32,960 nt of DNA, taken from the NCBI GenBank assembly GCA_027619595.1, contig JAQCHP010000047.1, forward strand, positions 1-32,960, read 5' to 3'. Of this stretch, positions 24,308-32,620 are shown in pieces; the stretch's first letter is position 1, and each line of letters starts with the position of its first letter. The notes beneath the pieces are model-generated. The model worked only from the letters and a program-made list of their open reading frames with translations. It had not been told where the DNA came from and ran no database searches. The DNA comes from Planctomycetota bacterium (lineage in GTDB: Bacteria > Planctomycetota > Planctomycetia > Pirellulales > Pirellulaceae). The translations under genes and the position numbers were made by a program.

Positions 24308-26293
24308 CTAGGATCGAACCGATTCCCGTAGGACGGGACAACTGGGGAGCGACTCCAAGAAGGCCTGCCCATAACGCTTTGTTTCGACGCGTGGGTCCAA
24401 GAGAACCACCACGCCGTGGTCGCGGTGACTGCGGATGAGACGACCGAATCCCTGCCGCATCTTGATAATCGCTGCAGGTAACTGGTGGTCTCGAAATGGA
24501 TTACCGCCGTTGGCTCGTAAGGCTTCCAGTCGTGCTTGTAAAAGGGGTCGATCGGGGACACTGAATGGCAATTTGGGAATGATCACCGTTTGCAAGGCGT
24601 CGCCGGGTACGTCGACCCCTTGCCAAAAGCTGTCGGTTCCTAATAAGACGCTACGTGGATTTTCCTTAAATTTGTCCACCATTTGCGTGCGCGGCATGCC
24701 GTCGGCTTGATTGAGGAGCACGAGCTGTCGATCGTCGGCCCAGGCCGCCAAGGCACGAGCGGTCTTGCGGAGCGATTCATAGCTCGTAAACAGTACAAAT
24801 GCGTGGCCGTCGGTTCTTTCGGCATACCGCCGGATCATGTTCACGCAGCACGTCTCAAACGCATCTCGGTTGTCCGTCGGGTCTGGCATGTCAGTGACCA
24901 AAATGATCTTCGCTTGCCGCGTGTAGTCGAACGGGCTACCAACCTGTAGTTTTTCGCACTGCTGAATGCCAATACGCTGTTGCGTGTACCCAAAATCGGG
25001 AGTCCGGCCGACCGCTAACGTGGCACTTGTCAATGTCACACTTGGGACTTTATTAAACAGCTGTGCACGCAGCAGTTCACTGACGTACAGCGGAGACGCA
25101 ACTAACGAAACCTTCTGCTGCCCGCGACGTGTCCATTCCTGTTCCAACCAGTACACACCGCTATCAATGGTTTGTCGCGTCCACGCGTCCAGGTCGAGGG
25201 CCAAGCTTTGCAGGCGATCGGTCGCAGAGACCAAGTCTTGTCGCGCTGAAACTTCGAGGACTTCGGCTGCTTGGGCAATTTTCTTGCAACAAAGGGCAAG
25301 TGCCGGAGTCAGAAGATTCTCGAACAGGCCAGGTTCTGTTATGCGGCCATTATGTCCCGATCGATCGGCCAGCCAATCTCCCAGGTTGCCAAAGAATTCG
25401 TCCGATGCGATCTGACACTGGAGGACCATTTCCTGAAATTCGCTTAATCCATAATGTCCCAATAATCCGCGTTGGGTTTGCTGATTGTAAAGTCGATTCA
25501 AAGTGTAGTCGACCTGGCCGGACGTAACCCGCAACCCCAAGTGGTCACTGGCGACATCCTCAATCGTATGGGCTTCGTCCAGAATCACGGCATCGTATTC
25601 TGGCAGCAGACTGACGTCGTGCTCGCGCAGTGCCAAATCACTAAAAAACAGGGCGTGATTCACAATCAGAATCTGTGCATGTTCTGCGCGACGCCTAGCG
25701 GAAAAGTAAAAGCATTTGTCATACGTGGGACAGTTGCGTCCCAGGCAATTTCCACGGTCGCTTGCCACTTCGTCCCACACCGCGAAGGGAGGCCGCTGCG
25801 GTAAGTCGGCTAAGGAACCATCGGTCGTCGCACGCGACCATTCCCGCAAATCGTAGAGCTGCCGTTGCTGTTGTGGATCGACATACAAGGTGGACGATTT
25901 TTCCACTGCCTGTCCTAACCGGCGGAGACTGAGATAGTTTTGTCGCCCTTTGACCAGCACAAAGCTGAATTCCAAAGGTAGGATGCTGTTAAGAAACGGC
26001 AAGTCCTTCCCCACAATTTGCTCTTGCAGACTAATCGTATGGGTTGAGATGACAACGCGCGGCGCCCGCTTGCCTTCCGGCTGCTGTCGAGTCACATGCA
26101 GTATGGCGGGCACGAGATAGGCAAAACTTTTGCCCACGCCGGTACCTGCTTCCGCTAGTAAATGGTGCGAGCCTTGCAAGGCGGCCGCCACAGCGCGCGC
26201 CATCTGTAGTTGTTCCGGACGCTGTTCATAGCCCGGCAATCGGCGGGCGATCAAGCCGTCCTGTCCAAGCACATCGTCCGGTGTCATGGCCAT
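24308..26293 (-). CDS. dinG: DinG/XPD-type ATP-dependent DNA helicase
   Basis: 661 residues from ATG 26293. Helicase motif Q/I: YEQRPEQLQMARAV and LLAEAGTGVGKSFAYLVP (Walker A around 48-56). Motif II is ILDEAHTIED at 238-245. The end has YAERTDGHAFVLFTSYESLR, LGTDSFWQGVDVPGDAL and QGFGRLIRSHRDHGVVVLLDPR, typical of superfamily 2 Fe-S helicases. The iron-sulfur Cys run is C183-x4-C188-x5-C194, the same spacing as in DinG. The fourth ligand, normally Cys in the RxNYLC region, is Ser122 (GRQNYLSLRR). DinG unwinds D-loops and R-loops with 5'-3' polarity. The gene starts the minus-strand run that includes hisF. No LexA-type box was identified. Confidence 0.85.
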   Translation of the reverse strand: MAMTPDDVLGQDGLIARRLPGYEQRPEQLQMARAVAAALQGSHHLLAEAGTGVGKSFAYLVPAILHVTRQQPEGKRAPRVVISTHTISLQEQIVGKDLPFLNSILPLEFSFVLVKGRQNYLSLRRLGQAVEKSSTLYVDPQQQRQLYDLREWSRATTDGSLADLPQRPPFAVWDEVASDRGNCLGRNCPTYDKCFYFSARRRAEHAQILIVNHALFFSDLALREHDVSLLPEYDAVILDEAHTIEDVASDHLGLRVTSGQVDYTLNRLYNQQTQRGLLGHYGLSEFQEMVLQCQIASDEFFGNLGDWLADRSGHNGRITEPGLFENLLTPALALCCKKIAQAAEVLEVSARQDLVSATDRLQSLALDLDAWTRQTIDSGVYWLEQEWTRRGQQKVSLVASPLYVSELLRAQLFNKVPSVTLTSATLAVGRTPDFGYTQQRIGIQQCEKLQVGSPFDYTRQAKIILVTDMPDPTDNRDAFETCCVNMIRRYAERTDGHAFVLFTSYESLRKTARALAAWADDRQLVLLNQADGMPRTQMVDKFKENPRSVLLGTDSFWQGVDVPGDALQTVIIPKLPFSVPDRPLLQARLEALRANGGNPFRDHQLPAAIIKMRQGFGRLIRSHRDHGVVVLLDPRVETKRYGQAFLESLPSCPVLRESVRS

Positions 26294-26442
26294 GTTTTAT
26301 CTTGTAGGGATGCCGTACGAACGGCAGTTCTTGGGGTGCATTCGAATAGGTTGTTTCGCAGTGTGCGAACCTGTACGATGATTCGACGCAATGATCACCA
26401 TAACGGCTGGCCCCACTACGTTCCAAGGAGGACTGTGGAGAA

Positions 26443-27495
26443 ATGTCAGTTGAATTCGATTGTCCCAGCTGCGGCGGCCGCTTGCGAACTCCCGATGGCA
26501 GCGAAGGTAGAAAAGCCAAATGTCCGAAGTGTGAGGCGATTGTGGACATTCCAGCGGAACCGATGACCCCAATAAGTCGACCAGTGTCGCCCGTCGTTGT
26601 TCCCGCGTCCGGATCGTCCACGCTTCGCACCGATCGATCGATGTTGGGGCCAGGAGGGGAATCCACCTCGATTTCTGACTTCTCACCGCGACACGCGGAC
26701 CCTGCCAATCCCTATGCGGCACCGTCGATTCATCCGTCGATCAGGCCGGCAGACCTCACCACCGCCGGCGACACCGACGTGGGAAGTATGCTGTCGAGCG
26801 CGTGGGCAAGTTTTCGACGCGCACCAGGGATTTTGATTGGCGCGATGCTATTGGCAGGCCTGCTTAGCAGTCCGCCCAGCATGCTCGGGCGGACTCTACT
26901 GGAATTCGCCGCTAGTGATACCGGCGAAAATGGACTTGTGCTCGGCATTATCGGAATGCTTGTGGTGATTGGCAGCTACCCATTACAGATTTGGATGCAG
27001 TTAGGACAGATGCGGATTGCCCTGGGTGCGGCGCGTGGAGAAGACGTGCGAATCGGCACACTTTTTTCCTGCGGCGGTCGCATTCTCCCATGCATCGGAG
27101 CCTATCTTGTTATCGGCGCGCTATTCGTCCTATCAGCGATCCCAGCCGCGATTGTTGGGGCCATGGAGATGAATCTTTTATTGATCGTCGGCATATTGAT
27201 CCTATTATTGGTATTTTCGTACTTTTCAGTCGCCTGCTGGCCATTTATGTTGCTGATCCTGGAAGGCAGGGCCGGCGCCCTCAATTGCTTAGTTGCCGCG
27301 ACGCGGCTCACGAAAGGACATCGGTTTACCACATTCATCCTGATGATCGTAAGCGCTTGTATCGTCGTAGCAGGGTTTCTGGCGCTACTGGTCGGCCTGC
27401 TAGTTGCGTTGCCTTTTGTCTCAGTGCTGTGGGCGGTGTTTTATTCGAGATTGGTGGGAGTGCCGACCGTAGCCGCTAACGATCAATCGTTTTAG
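26443..27495 (+). CDS. Zinc-ribbon membrane protein
   Basis: 350 residues, with an excellent AAGGAGG site before ATG 26443. Residues 1-38 form a zinc ribbon: FDCPSCGGRLRTPDGSEGRK and KCPKCEAIVDIP with Cys7, 10, 27 and 30. A Pro/Ser-rich linker (about 39-110) leads to a membrane domain of about five helices (129-150, 167-186, 222-246, 248-275, 305-335). The soluble segment between the second and third helices includes GQMRIALGAARGEDVRIGTLF, resembling DUF975-like and related membrane domains. Zinc-ribbon proteins of this kind are frequent in planctomycetes but their role is not known. It runs divergent to dinG and is followed by the tandem repeat. A sensor or envelope-stress role is only a guess. 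Confidence 0.8.
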   Translation: MSVEFDCPSCGGRLRTPDGSEGRKAKCPKCEAIVDIPAEPMTPISRPVSPVVVPASGSSTLRTDRSMLGPGGESTSISDFSPRHADPANPYAAPSIHPSIRPADLTTAGDTDVGSMLSSAWASFRRAPGILIGAMLLAGLLSSPPSMLGRTLLEFAASDTGENGLVLGIIGMLVVIGSYPLQIWMQLGQMRIALGAARGEDVRIGTLFSCGGRILPCIGAYLVIGALFVLSAIPAAIVGAMEMNLLLIVGILILLLVFSYFSVACWPFMLLILEGRAGALNCLVAATRLTKGHRFTTFILMIVSACIVVAGFLALLVGLLVALPFVSVLWAVFYSRLVGVPTVAANDQSF

Positions 27496-27530
27496 AAGGT
27501 TTTGCGAGTTGGAATGTCGCTTTGAGTTGT

Positions 27531-27742
27531 GATCGCGGCATGGTCGTGGTTCGCTCCGCGAACCATGTTTTCCGCCCGACGTTAGTTTGCTTGGCACGAG
27601 CCATCCGCAGTTGGGCCACTCATTTTCGCTGCGATCGCGGCATGGTCGTGGTTCGCTCCGCGAACCATGTTTTCCGCCCGACGTTGGCTTGCTTGGCACG
27701 AGCCATCCGCATTTGGGCCACTCATTTTCGCTGCGATCGCGG
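27531..27742. repeat. 102-bp tandem direct repeat (two copies plus an 8-base start of a third)
   Basis: Units at 27531-27632 and 27633-27734 are identical except at three positions, and the first 8 bases recur at 27735-27742. Each unit contains a hairpin: arms of 10 bp (one G-T pair) around a TCC loop, 27545-27567 and 27647-27669. Each unit also has the palindrome-like GATCGC. The length is 34 codons, so frames stay open through it, giving spurious repeat proteins on both strands. It fills the gap between the zinc-ribbon gene and thiG. There is no spacer structure, so it is not CRISPR. Confidence 0.9.
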
Positions 27743-27776
27743 AGCGATCGGCGACCATGCACGCCGGCCGGGCTAA

Positions 27777-28646
27777 TCAATCGATGAGGTCGCGCATGGG
27801 ACTGCTGGCGTTTGCATACCGTCGTTTGGGAATCCGACCGGCAAGATAGGCGGCCCGTCCAGCGATCGCCGCATGATACATCGCGGTTGCCATCGTAGGT
27901 GGATGAGCGGCATGTGCAATTGCTGTGTTGAGCAGGACCCCATCCGCGCCTAACTCAAAGGCAATCGCTACATCACTAGCGGTTCCCACGCCCGCATCGA
28001 CGATCATCGGATAATGGGGATCCCCTTCCTTGAGGTACTCTCGACAGATACTGATGCTGTTCGCGTTGAGGATCCCCTGCCCTGACCCGATCGGACTACC
28101 CGCTGGCATGACTGCCAAGGCACCGGCTTCCTTTAATTGACGGGCCATCACAGGATCGTCGTTCGTGTAACAAAGGACCTGAAAACCATCGGCCACCAAA
28201 CGTTCCGTGGCACGCAACGTTTCTAGTGGATGAGGCAATAGAGTCTTACTGTCGCCCAGTACCTCCAACTTCACCCAGTTGGCGCCAGCGTTGTTAAGCC
28301 CGCGCAAGATTTCACGGCCTAAGCGGGCCGTGCGAACCGCTTCGTCGGCCGTATAACACCCTGCCGTATTGGGTAGCAGTGTTAGACGGTCAAGGTCCAA
28401 AGCATCGAGCAGGTTCTTTCCCTGTCGATCGTATAATCGTTCACGCCGCACGGCGACGGTAATACACTCCGCGCGCGAACACGCTAAGGACTCCACCATG
28501 ACATCGGTTGTGTCGTAGAGCCCCGTCCCCACGATCAACCGGTTGGAAAACACGTGTCCACCCAGCCGCAGGGGCTCGTCGGCAAATGAATCGTGACACG
28601 AAGCAGCAGGATTGGCTGTCAATGGAGATTCCAATTTGAAGAGCAA
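27777..28646 (-). CDS. thiG: Thiazole synthase ThiG
   Basis: 289 residues from a TTG start at 28646; no other suitable start exists between that and residue 50, so the start is unusual but likely. The ThiG core begins at residue 25 ([21 protein letters not shown]). WVKLEVLGD holds the Schiff-base lysine, Lys126. [36 protein letters not shown] and [20 protein letters not shown] are all family signatures. It makes the thiazole phosphate of thiamine from deoxyxylulose phosphate, dehydroglycine and ThiS-thiocarboxylate. It follows thiS by 60 bp. The 24-residue N-terminal extension is not usual for ThiG. No TPP riboswitch is seen upstream. Confidence 0.92.
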   Translation of the reverse strand: MLFKLESPLTANPAASCHDSFADEPLRLGGHVFSNRLIVGTGLYDTTDVMVESLACSRAECITVAVRRERLYDRQGKNLLDALDLDRLTLLPNTAGCYTADEAVRTARLGREILRGLNNAGANWVKLEVLGDSKTLLPHPLETLRATERLVADGFQVLCYTNDDPVMARQLKEAGALAVMPAGSPIGSGQGILNANSISICREYLKEGDPHYPMIVDAGVGTASDVAIAFELGADGVLLNTAIAHAAHPPTMATAMYHAAIAGRAAYLAGRIPKRRYANASSPMRDLID

Positions 28647-28706
28647 ACAAACGAGCCTAGTACGGCAGTCGGGCTTCAGTTACGGGGCAGTTCGGCGCGG
28701 ACCACC

Positions 28707-28925
28707 TCAGCCTCCGCCGACCAACGTCACAATTTCCACCGCGTCGCCCGCCACAAGGCGATGCTCCGCATGATGCTCCCGCGGAATCAATTCTCCATTG
28801 ACTTCCACTGCCACCGGTCGATGCTGCAATTCCAAACGTGCCAATAATGACGTGAGGGACTCCCCGCCATGAATTTCGGTCGGCAGCCCATTGAGTGAGA
28901 CTTGCACGGATAGATCTTTCATCAT
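28707..28925 (-). CDS. thiS: Sulfur carrier protein ThiS
   Basis: 72 residues from ATG 28925 (ATG 28922 directly follows it). A ubiquitin-like beta-grasp fold: VQVSLNGLPTEIHGGESLTS, LLARLELQHRPVAVEVNGEL and VAGDAVEIVTLVGGG. It ends in the Gly-Gly that carries the thiocarboxylate. ThiF-type activation loads sulfur, which is then used by ThiG. The terminal GGG is one glycine longer than the usual GG end. It is the first gene of the thiS-thiG pair on the minus strand. No other thi genes are visible. Confidence 0.92.
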   Translation of the reverse strand: MMKDLSVQVSLNGLPTEIHGGESLTSLLARLELQHRPVAVEVNGELIPREHHAEHRLVAGDAVEIVTLVGGG

Positions 28926-28947
28926 GGGAATTTGGTTCACGGGCGTC

Positions 28948-28976
28948 TGGTGTGCGGAGAAAATTTGGTGTGCGGA
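28948..28976 (-). repeat. 11-bp direct repeat upstream of thiS
   Basis: TGGTGTGCGGA occurs at 28948-28958 and 28966-28976, 18 bp apart, 23 and 41 bp upstream of the thiS start. Spacing of under two helical turns could suit a dimeric regulator, but it may also be chance. No TPP-riboswitch elements were found. Confidence 0.35.
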
Positions 28977-29176
28977 AACAACTGCAGTGAACGCTGAGTC
29001 AAATACCTACGGAATTCTAGTTTGCCGCCACGCCGGTCGCCAGCTAGAGGCCGTGTGACCGATCGCAATTTGGTCGCTGCTCAGGGTGGCCCAGGGGTAG
29101 CACTTTGGACAAAATCTGCTAAAACCGGCCTGTCGCTTACGTTTTTTATTTTTCCTTGGATGGAAGGTGTTATCGG

Positions 29177-30373
29177 ATGGCTACGAACGATGCTCTGGGC
29201 CGGAAACTCAATATGGCCTTGGTCGGCGGGGGGCAAGGGGCGTTTATCGGACGGGTTCACTGCACCGCGGCTGTGTTAGACAATCGCGCGTCACTCGTGG
29301 CGGGGGCCCTTTCGTCCGATCCGGCGCGTGCTAAGGCGTCGGCGCCCGATTACGACATTCCTGCCGAACGAGCCTACGGTTCCTACCGAGAGATGTTGGA
29401 CTCGGAATTGAAGCGACCTGTCGGCGAGCGAATTGACTTTGTGTCGGTCGCAACTCCCAATCATACACATTACGAAATTGCCAAGGCGGCAGTCGAGGCC
29501 GGGTTCAACGTGATTTGTGACAAGCCAATGACCTTCGACTTGTCACAAGCCGAATCACTGGCGGCCGCTGTCGATAAATCCGACGTTGTCTTTGCGGTAA
29601 CGCATAACTACACCGGTTACCCACTCGTTCGGCAGGCACGCGAGATGATCGTGAGCGGTGAACTGGGCGAAATCAACGCCGTTCGGGCTTTCTACATACA
29701 GGGTTGGTTGCGGGATCCTCTCGAATCGATGGATCAAAAGCAAGCTGCATGGCGGACCGATCCGGCGCGCAGTGGCGCGGCAGGATGTTTTGGGGATATC
29801 GCTACGCACGCGTATAACCTAGCTCGTTACATGACCGGACTACTCCCAGAGAGTATCAGTTGTCATCTCAAGACGTTCGTTCCCGGACGCCGACTCGACG
29901 ACTATGGTACGGCAGTCATACGGTTCGAAAACGGCGGACTAGGGACCGTGACCGCCTCCCAAATCAGTCACGGACGTGAGAACGATCTCTTTATTGAAAT
30001 CGACGGCACAAAAGGTGCACTGCAATGGAGGCAAGAAGAACCCAATGCCATGACCTTCCGGCAGAATGGCAAGCCGCATCAAATCTATACGCGGAATCCA
30101 AATGCTCCGTACATGAACGCTTCCGGTGCTTCCGCTTGCCGCTTGCCCAGCGGACACCCCGAGGCCTTTTTTGAGGCCTTTGCGAACGTCTATCGCAGTG
30201 CGTATGACGCGATGGTTGATCGCGCCACTGGAAAGAAGATGGATCGAGTCAATACGATTTATCCGAACGTGCACGACGGCGTGGACGGAATGAATTTTAT
30301 CCAGCAGTGTGTCGCGAGCAGTCAGGCAAACGGTGCCTGGCTGCCGCTGAAGCATGCACGTGCTCGACGCTGA
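29177..30373 (+). CDS. Gfo/Idh/MocA family oxidoreductase
   Basis: 398 residues from ATG 29177, which follows GGAAGGTG at eight bases; a TTG seven codons upstream is rejected. N-terminal Rossmann fold: LNMALVGGGQGAFIGRVHC with the glycine-rich loop, DFVSVATPNHTHYEIAKAA and the catalytic-type GFNVICDKPMTFDLSQAESL. The second half contains GDIATHAYNLARYMTG. It reads as a complete cytoplasmic enzyme without a signal peptide. The neighbouring thiS/thiG lie on the opposite strand and the zinc-ribbon gene converges on it, so it is probably monocistronic. It differs from the oxidoreductase at the window start, which has the WLGP/DFGDDGAHDLD features. The substrate is unknown, perhaps inositol or a sugar acid. 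Confidence 0.88.
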   Translation: MATNDALGRKLNMALVGGGQGAFIGRVHCTAAVLDNRASLVAGALSSDPARAKASAPDYDIPAERAYGSYREMLDSELKRPVGERIDFVSVATPNHTHYEIAKAAVEAGFNVICDKPMTFDLSQAESLAAAVDKSDVVFAVTHNYTGYPLVRQAREMIVSGELGEINAVRAFYIQGWLRDPLESMDQKQAAWRTDPARSGAAGCFGDIATHAYNLARYMTGLLPESISCHLKTFVPGRRLDDYGTAVIRFENGGLGTVTASQISHGRENDLFIEIDGTKGALQWRQEEPNAMTFRQNGKPHQIYTRNPNAPYMNASGASACRLPSGHPEAFFEAFANVYRSAYDAMVDRATGKKMDRVNTIYPNVHDGVDGMNFIQQCVASSQANGAWLPLKHARARR

Positions 30374-30392
30374 ACGGAAGCGATCCTACGGG

Positions 30393-30917
30393 CTATTTGA
30401 GGCGAGTTCGATTGATCCGTTTTTTGGCGAGTTCTGCATAATTCTTGGTGCGGAGTGTTTTGCCTGTTTCCAGATTCAATCCGCAGGAAACGCAGATTAC
30501 GGATTCAGGTGCTAACGTTGCATTGCATTCTGGACAACTATCTTTGGTCTTTTCTTGGTCGTATCCGATCTCGTCGAGAAGGGCGGAAAGGCCATGTGGA
30601 TCGTCGCCCGGGGAGCTGGCCATCGCCGGAACCACGAGTCCCTTGCCACAAGCTGGGCATTTGACTTGTTTGCCGGCAAATTTTACCGGCGCAGCAATCT
30701 TCTTGCCGCAGGCACATGCGATGGCGAGGGTACCCGATGTGGTTGGGGCGGCAGGACTGGTCCCCGTGCGCTCCCGCGAGGTCCCGGTACGGTCGTTCGA
30801 CGGAACCGCGCCAATTACCAACACCTGACTGCAGGCCGGGCACTTCGCCTTCTTGCCTTTTAACTCGTCCTTCGCGGCAAACGACTTACCACACGAACAC
30901 TTAACCTGAATTGCCAT
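30393..30917 (-). CDS. Triple zinc-ribbon protein
   Basis: 174 residues, all cytoplasmic in appearance. Two related ribbons come first: IQVKCSCGKSFAAKDELKGK with KCPACSQ (Cys7, 9, 26, 29), and IACACGKKIAAPVKFAGKQV with KCPACGK (Cys68, 70, 87, 90). A different CxxC/CxxC site ends the protein, Cys128-131 and Cys142-145. A Thr/Ser-rich linker (about 40-62) separates the first two and an acidic stretch precedes the third. The tail is basic (KKRINRTRLK). The two repeats show internal duplication. I recognise no function; protein or nucleic-acid contact is plausible. It is divergent from rtcB with a strong inverted repeat between. Confidence 0.8.
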   Translation of the reverse strand: MAIQVKCSCGKSFAAKDELKGKKAKCPACSQVLVIGAVPSNDRTGTSRERTGTSPAAPTTSGTLAIACACGKKIAAPVKFAGKQVKCPACGKGLVVPAMASSPGDDPHGLSALLDEIGYDQEKTKDSCPECNATLAPESVICVSCGLNLETGKTLRTKNYAELAKKRINRTRLK

Positions 30918-30958
30918 TAAGATCCTCTTCGATGTCCGATTGTTCCGTCCCCTTATTT

Positions 30959-30989
30959 ATTCCGTGAACCTGTCCGTCGTTCACGGGAT
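30959..30989. promoter_or_regulatory. Strong inverted repeat upstream of rtcB
   Basis: Arms of 8 perfect bases, CCGTGAAC (30962-30969) and GTTCACGG (30979-30986), with a 9-base spacer. With one G-T pair the arms extend to 11 bases (30959-30969 and 30979-30989). It lies in the divergent gap between the zinc-ribbon gene and rtcB; -10-like sequence TATTCT (31002-31007) follows at about 16 bases after TTCACG. It could be an operator or a leader hairpin of the rtcB transcript. Confidence 0.5.
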
Positions 30990-31077
30990 CTGTCTTGTCT
31001 ATATTCTAATTCATCTTGCAAGTTTGGGCAGATGGATAATGACCCGTCGGCCGGTCGACCTGAGGGAAATTTTGGTT

Positions 31078-32484
31078 ATGAATAAAAAGCAGCTGATGGC
31101 GTTAGGGATCCCTGAGGATTGTGTACCGGCGGCAATTTCCTGCATTCATCAGGCGGCTGAGGACCATTTACTACGAGAATTGAAACCGAAGCGAGTGATT
31201 CCGGAGGTCGTGGCCAATCCCGAGTCCTATCTAGGGGATCCGGTTTTAGGGGGACTTGCGCAGGCGATCGTGGATCATTTTGCCATGGAATTCGACAAGC
31301 CGCCAATCCCTTATCGCCAGTGGGGGGAGGATATTGATGCGGCATCCAAGCAGCAGATGCGTGATGCGTGTTCGTTGCCCATTGCTTACGCTGCGGCGCT
31401 GATGCCCGACGCGCATGTTGGATACGGATTGCCGATTGGTGGTGTACTTGCCTGCGAGAATGCGGTAGTACCTTATGCGGTGGGGGTCGATATTGCCTGT
31501 CGCATGCGTCTGACAATTACCGATTTACCGGTCGACCGACTGGTGAAAAACGATTCCGCCGATTGTCAATCGCTTGACCTAGCGCTTCAGCAAGGGACGC
31601 GATTTGGTACGGGTCGGGTATGGGAGCGACCTTTCGATCATGACGTACTGGATGAAGATTGGACGGTTACGGCAGTTACGCGGGAGATGCGGGATACGGC
31701 CCGCAAACAGTTGGGAACGAGCGGTTCGGGGAACCATTTTGTGGAGTGGGGAATTGTAGCCTTGCCAGCGGACGACTTAGGGCTTGCGGCGGGTCGATAT
31801 GTCGCATTGTTAAGCCATAGTGGAAGTCGCGGAGCCGGTGCGCGCGTGTGCCAGCGATATACGGACATCGCCCAGCGCAAGCTCCCGGCGCGGTTTCGCA
31901 ATGACAAGCGGTTGAAGCACTTGGCGTGGTTGACAATGGACGGCGAAGATGGTCAAGAGTATTGGCAAGCCATGAATCTGATGGGTCGTTATGCGGCAGC
32001 GAATCACGAAGTAATTCACCGGAACGTAACGCGTCTGGCCGGAGCCGCTGCCTTGAGCACGATTGAAAACCACCATAATTTCGCTTGGCAAGAAGAATAC
32101 CAGGGGAAAACGGTGGTAGTACATCGCAAAGGCGCCACTCCGGCGGGCATGGGAGTGTTAGGTGTGATTCCGGGGAGTATGGCGGACCCGGCCTATCTTG
32201 TGCGTGGTCGCGGCAACGTTGCCAGTCTTAATTCCGCGTCGCATGGCGCTGGGCGACGGATGTCACGCACGGCCGCCAAGAACGAATTTCGCTGGAAGCC
32301 CTGGCACGAACATCTGGCCAAAAAGAATGTACGTTTATTGGCCGGTGGACTGGATGAAGTGCCGGGTGCGTACAAGGACATTCGAGAAGTGATGGCCGCG
32401 CAACGGGACTTGGTCGATATCGTGGGGACGTTTGAACCACGGATTGTGATGATGTGTGGCGATGGTAGTCGTGCAGAAGACTGA
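31078..32484 (+). CDS. rtcB: RNA-splicing ligase RtcB
   Basis: 468 residues from ATG 31078, with GAGGGA before it; ATG 31039 is the alternative and would add 13 residues. Family motifs: MPDAHVGYGLPIGGV (110-123), GVDIACRM (136-143, a metal Cys; many family members read GVDIGCGM here), GTSGSGNHFVEW (213-224), LSHSGSRG (245-252), ENHHNFAW (330-337) and SASHGAGRRMSR (386-397) with the guanylylated His389. RtcB joins RNA 2',3'-cyclic phosphate or 3'-phosphate to 5'-OH ends using GTP and Mn. In bacteria it repairs broken RNAs, often tRNAs. No RtcA or RtcR is visible. A tRNA-Leu gene lies 51 bp downstream on the same strand. Confidence 0.93.
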   Translation: MNKKQLMALGIPEDCVPAAISCIHQAAEDHLLRELKPKRVIPEVVANPESYLGDPVLGGLAQAIVDHFAMEFDKPPIPYRQWGEDIDAASKQQMRDACSLPIAYAAALMPDAHVGYGLPIGGVLACENAVVPYAVGVDIACRMRLTITDLPVDRLVKNDSADCQSLDLALQQGTRFGTGRVWERPFDHDVLDEDWTVTAVTREMRDTARKQLGTSGSGNHFVEWGIVALPADDLGLAAGRYVALLSHSGSRGAGARVCQRYTDIAQRKLPARFRNDKRLKHLAWLTMDGEDGQEYWQAMNLMGRYAAANHEVIHRNVTRLAGAAALSTIENHHNFAWQEEYQGKTVVVHRKGATPAGMGVLGVIPGSMADPAYLVRGRGNVASLNSASHGAGRRMSRTAAKNEFRWKPWHEHLAKKNVRLLAGGLDEVPGAYKDIREVMAAQRDLVDIVGTFEPRIVMMCGDGSRAED

Positions 32485-32535
32485 GTGCTGTTTGCGGCGG
32501 CGGCTCGATCAATTACCATACACCCGCACCATCCT

Positions 32536-32620
32536 GGCCGGATGGCGGAATGGCAGACGCAGGGGACTTAAAATCCCCCGGGGGGTTACTCCTGTGCGGG
32601 TTCGAGTCCCGCTCCGGCCA
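32536..32620 (+). tRNA. tRNA-Leu (UAA)
   Basis: 85 bases folding as a type II tRNA. The acceptor is GGCCGGA / TCCGGCC with discriminator A at 32620. The anticodon stem GGGGA / TCCCC (32562-32566, 32574-32578) has loop CTTAAAA, so the anticodon is TAA at 32569-32571. There is a long variable arm (32579-32595), T-stem GCGGG / CCCGC and loop TTCGAGT. The 3' CCA is not encoded. It would read UUA codons. It lies just after rtcB. Confidence 0.95.

Noticed and set aside
27588-27605. A TGGCACG sequence resembling a sigma-54 -24 box
   Set aside because: The -12 part (TTGC at proper spacing) is missing, and the sequence is simply part of the tandem repeat.
27531-27742. Possible CRISPR array or repeat protein
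   Set aside because: The units are head-to-tail with no unique spacers, and frames on both strands stay open only because 102 is a multiple of three; no start, ribosome site or known domain supports a protein.
28926-29176. TPP riboswitch upstream of thiS
   Set aside because: The conserved CTGAGA and ACCTGATC-type elements were not found on the minus strand.
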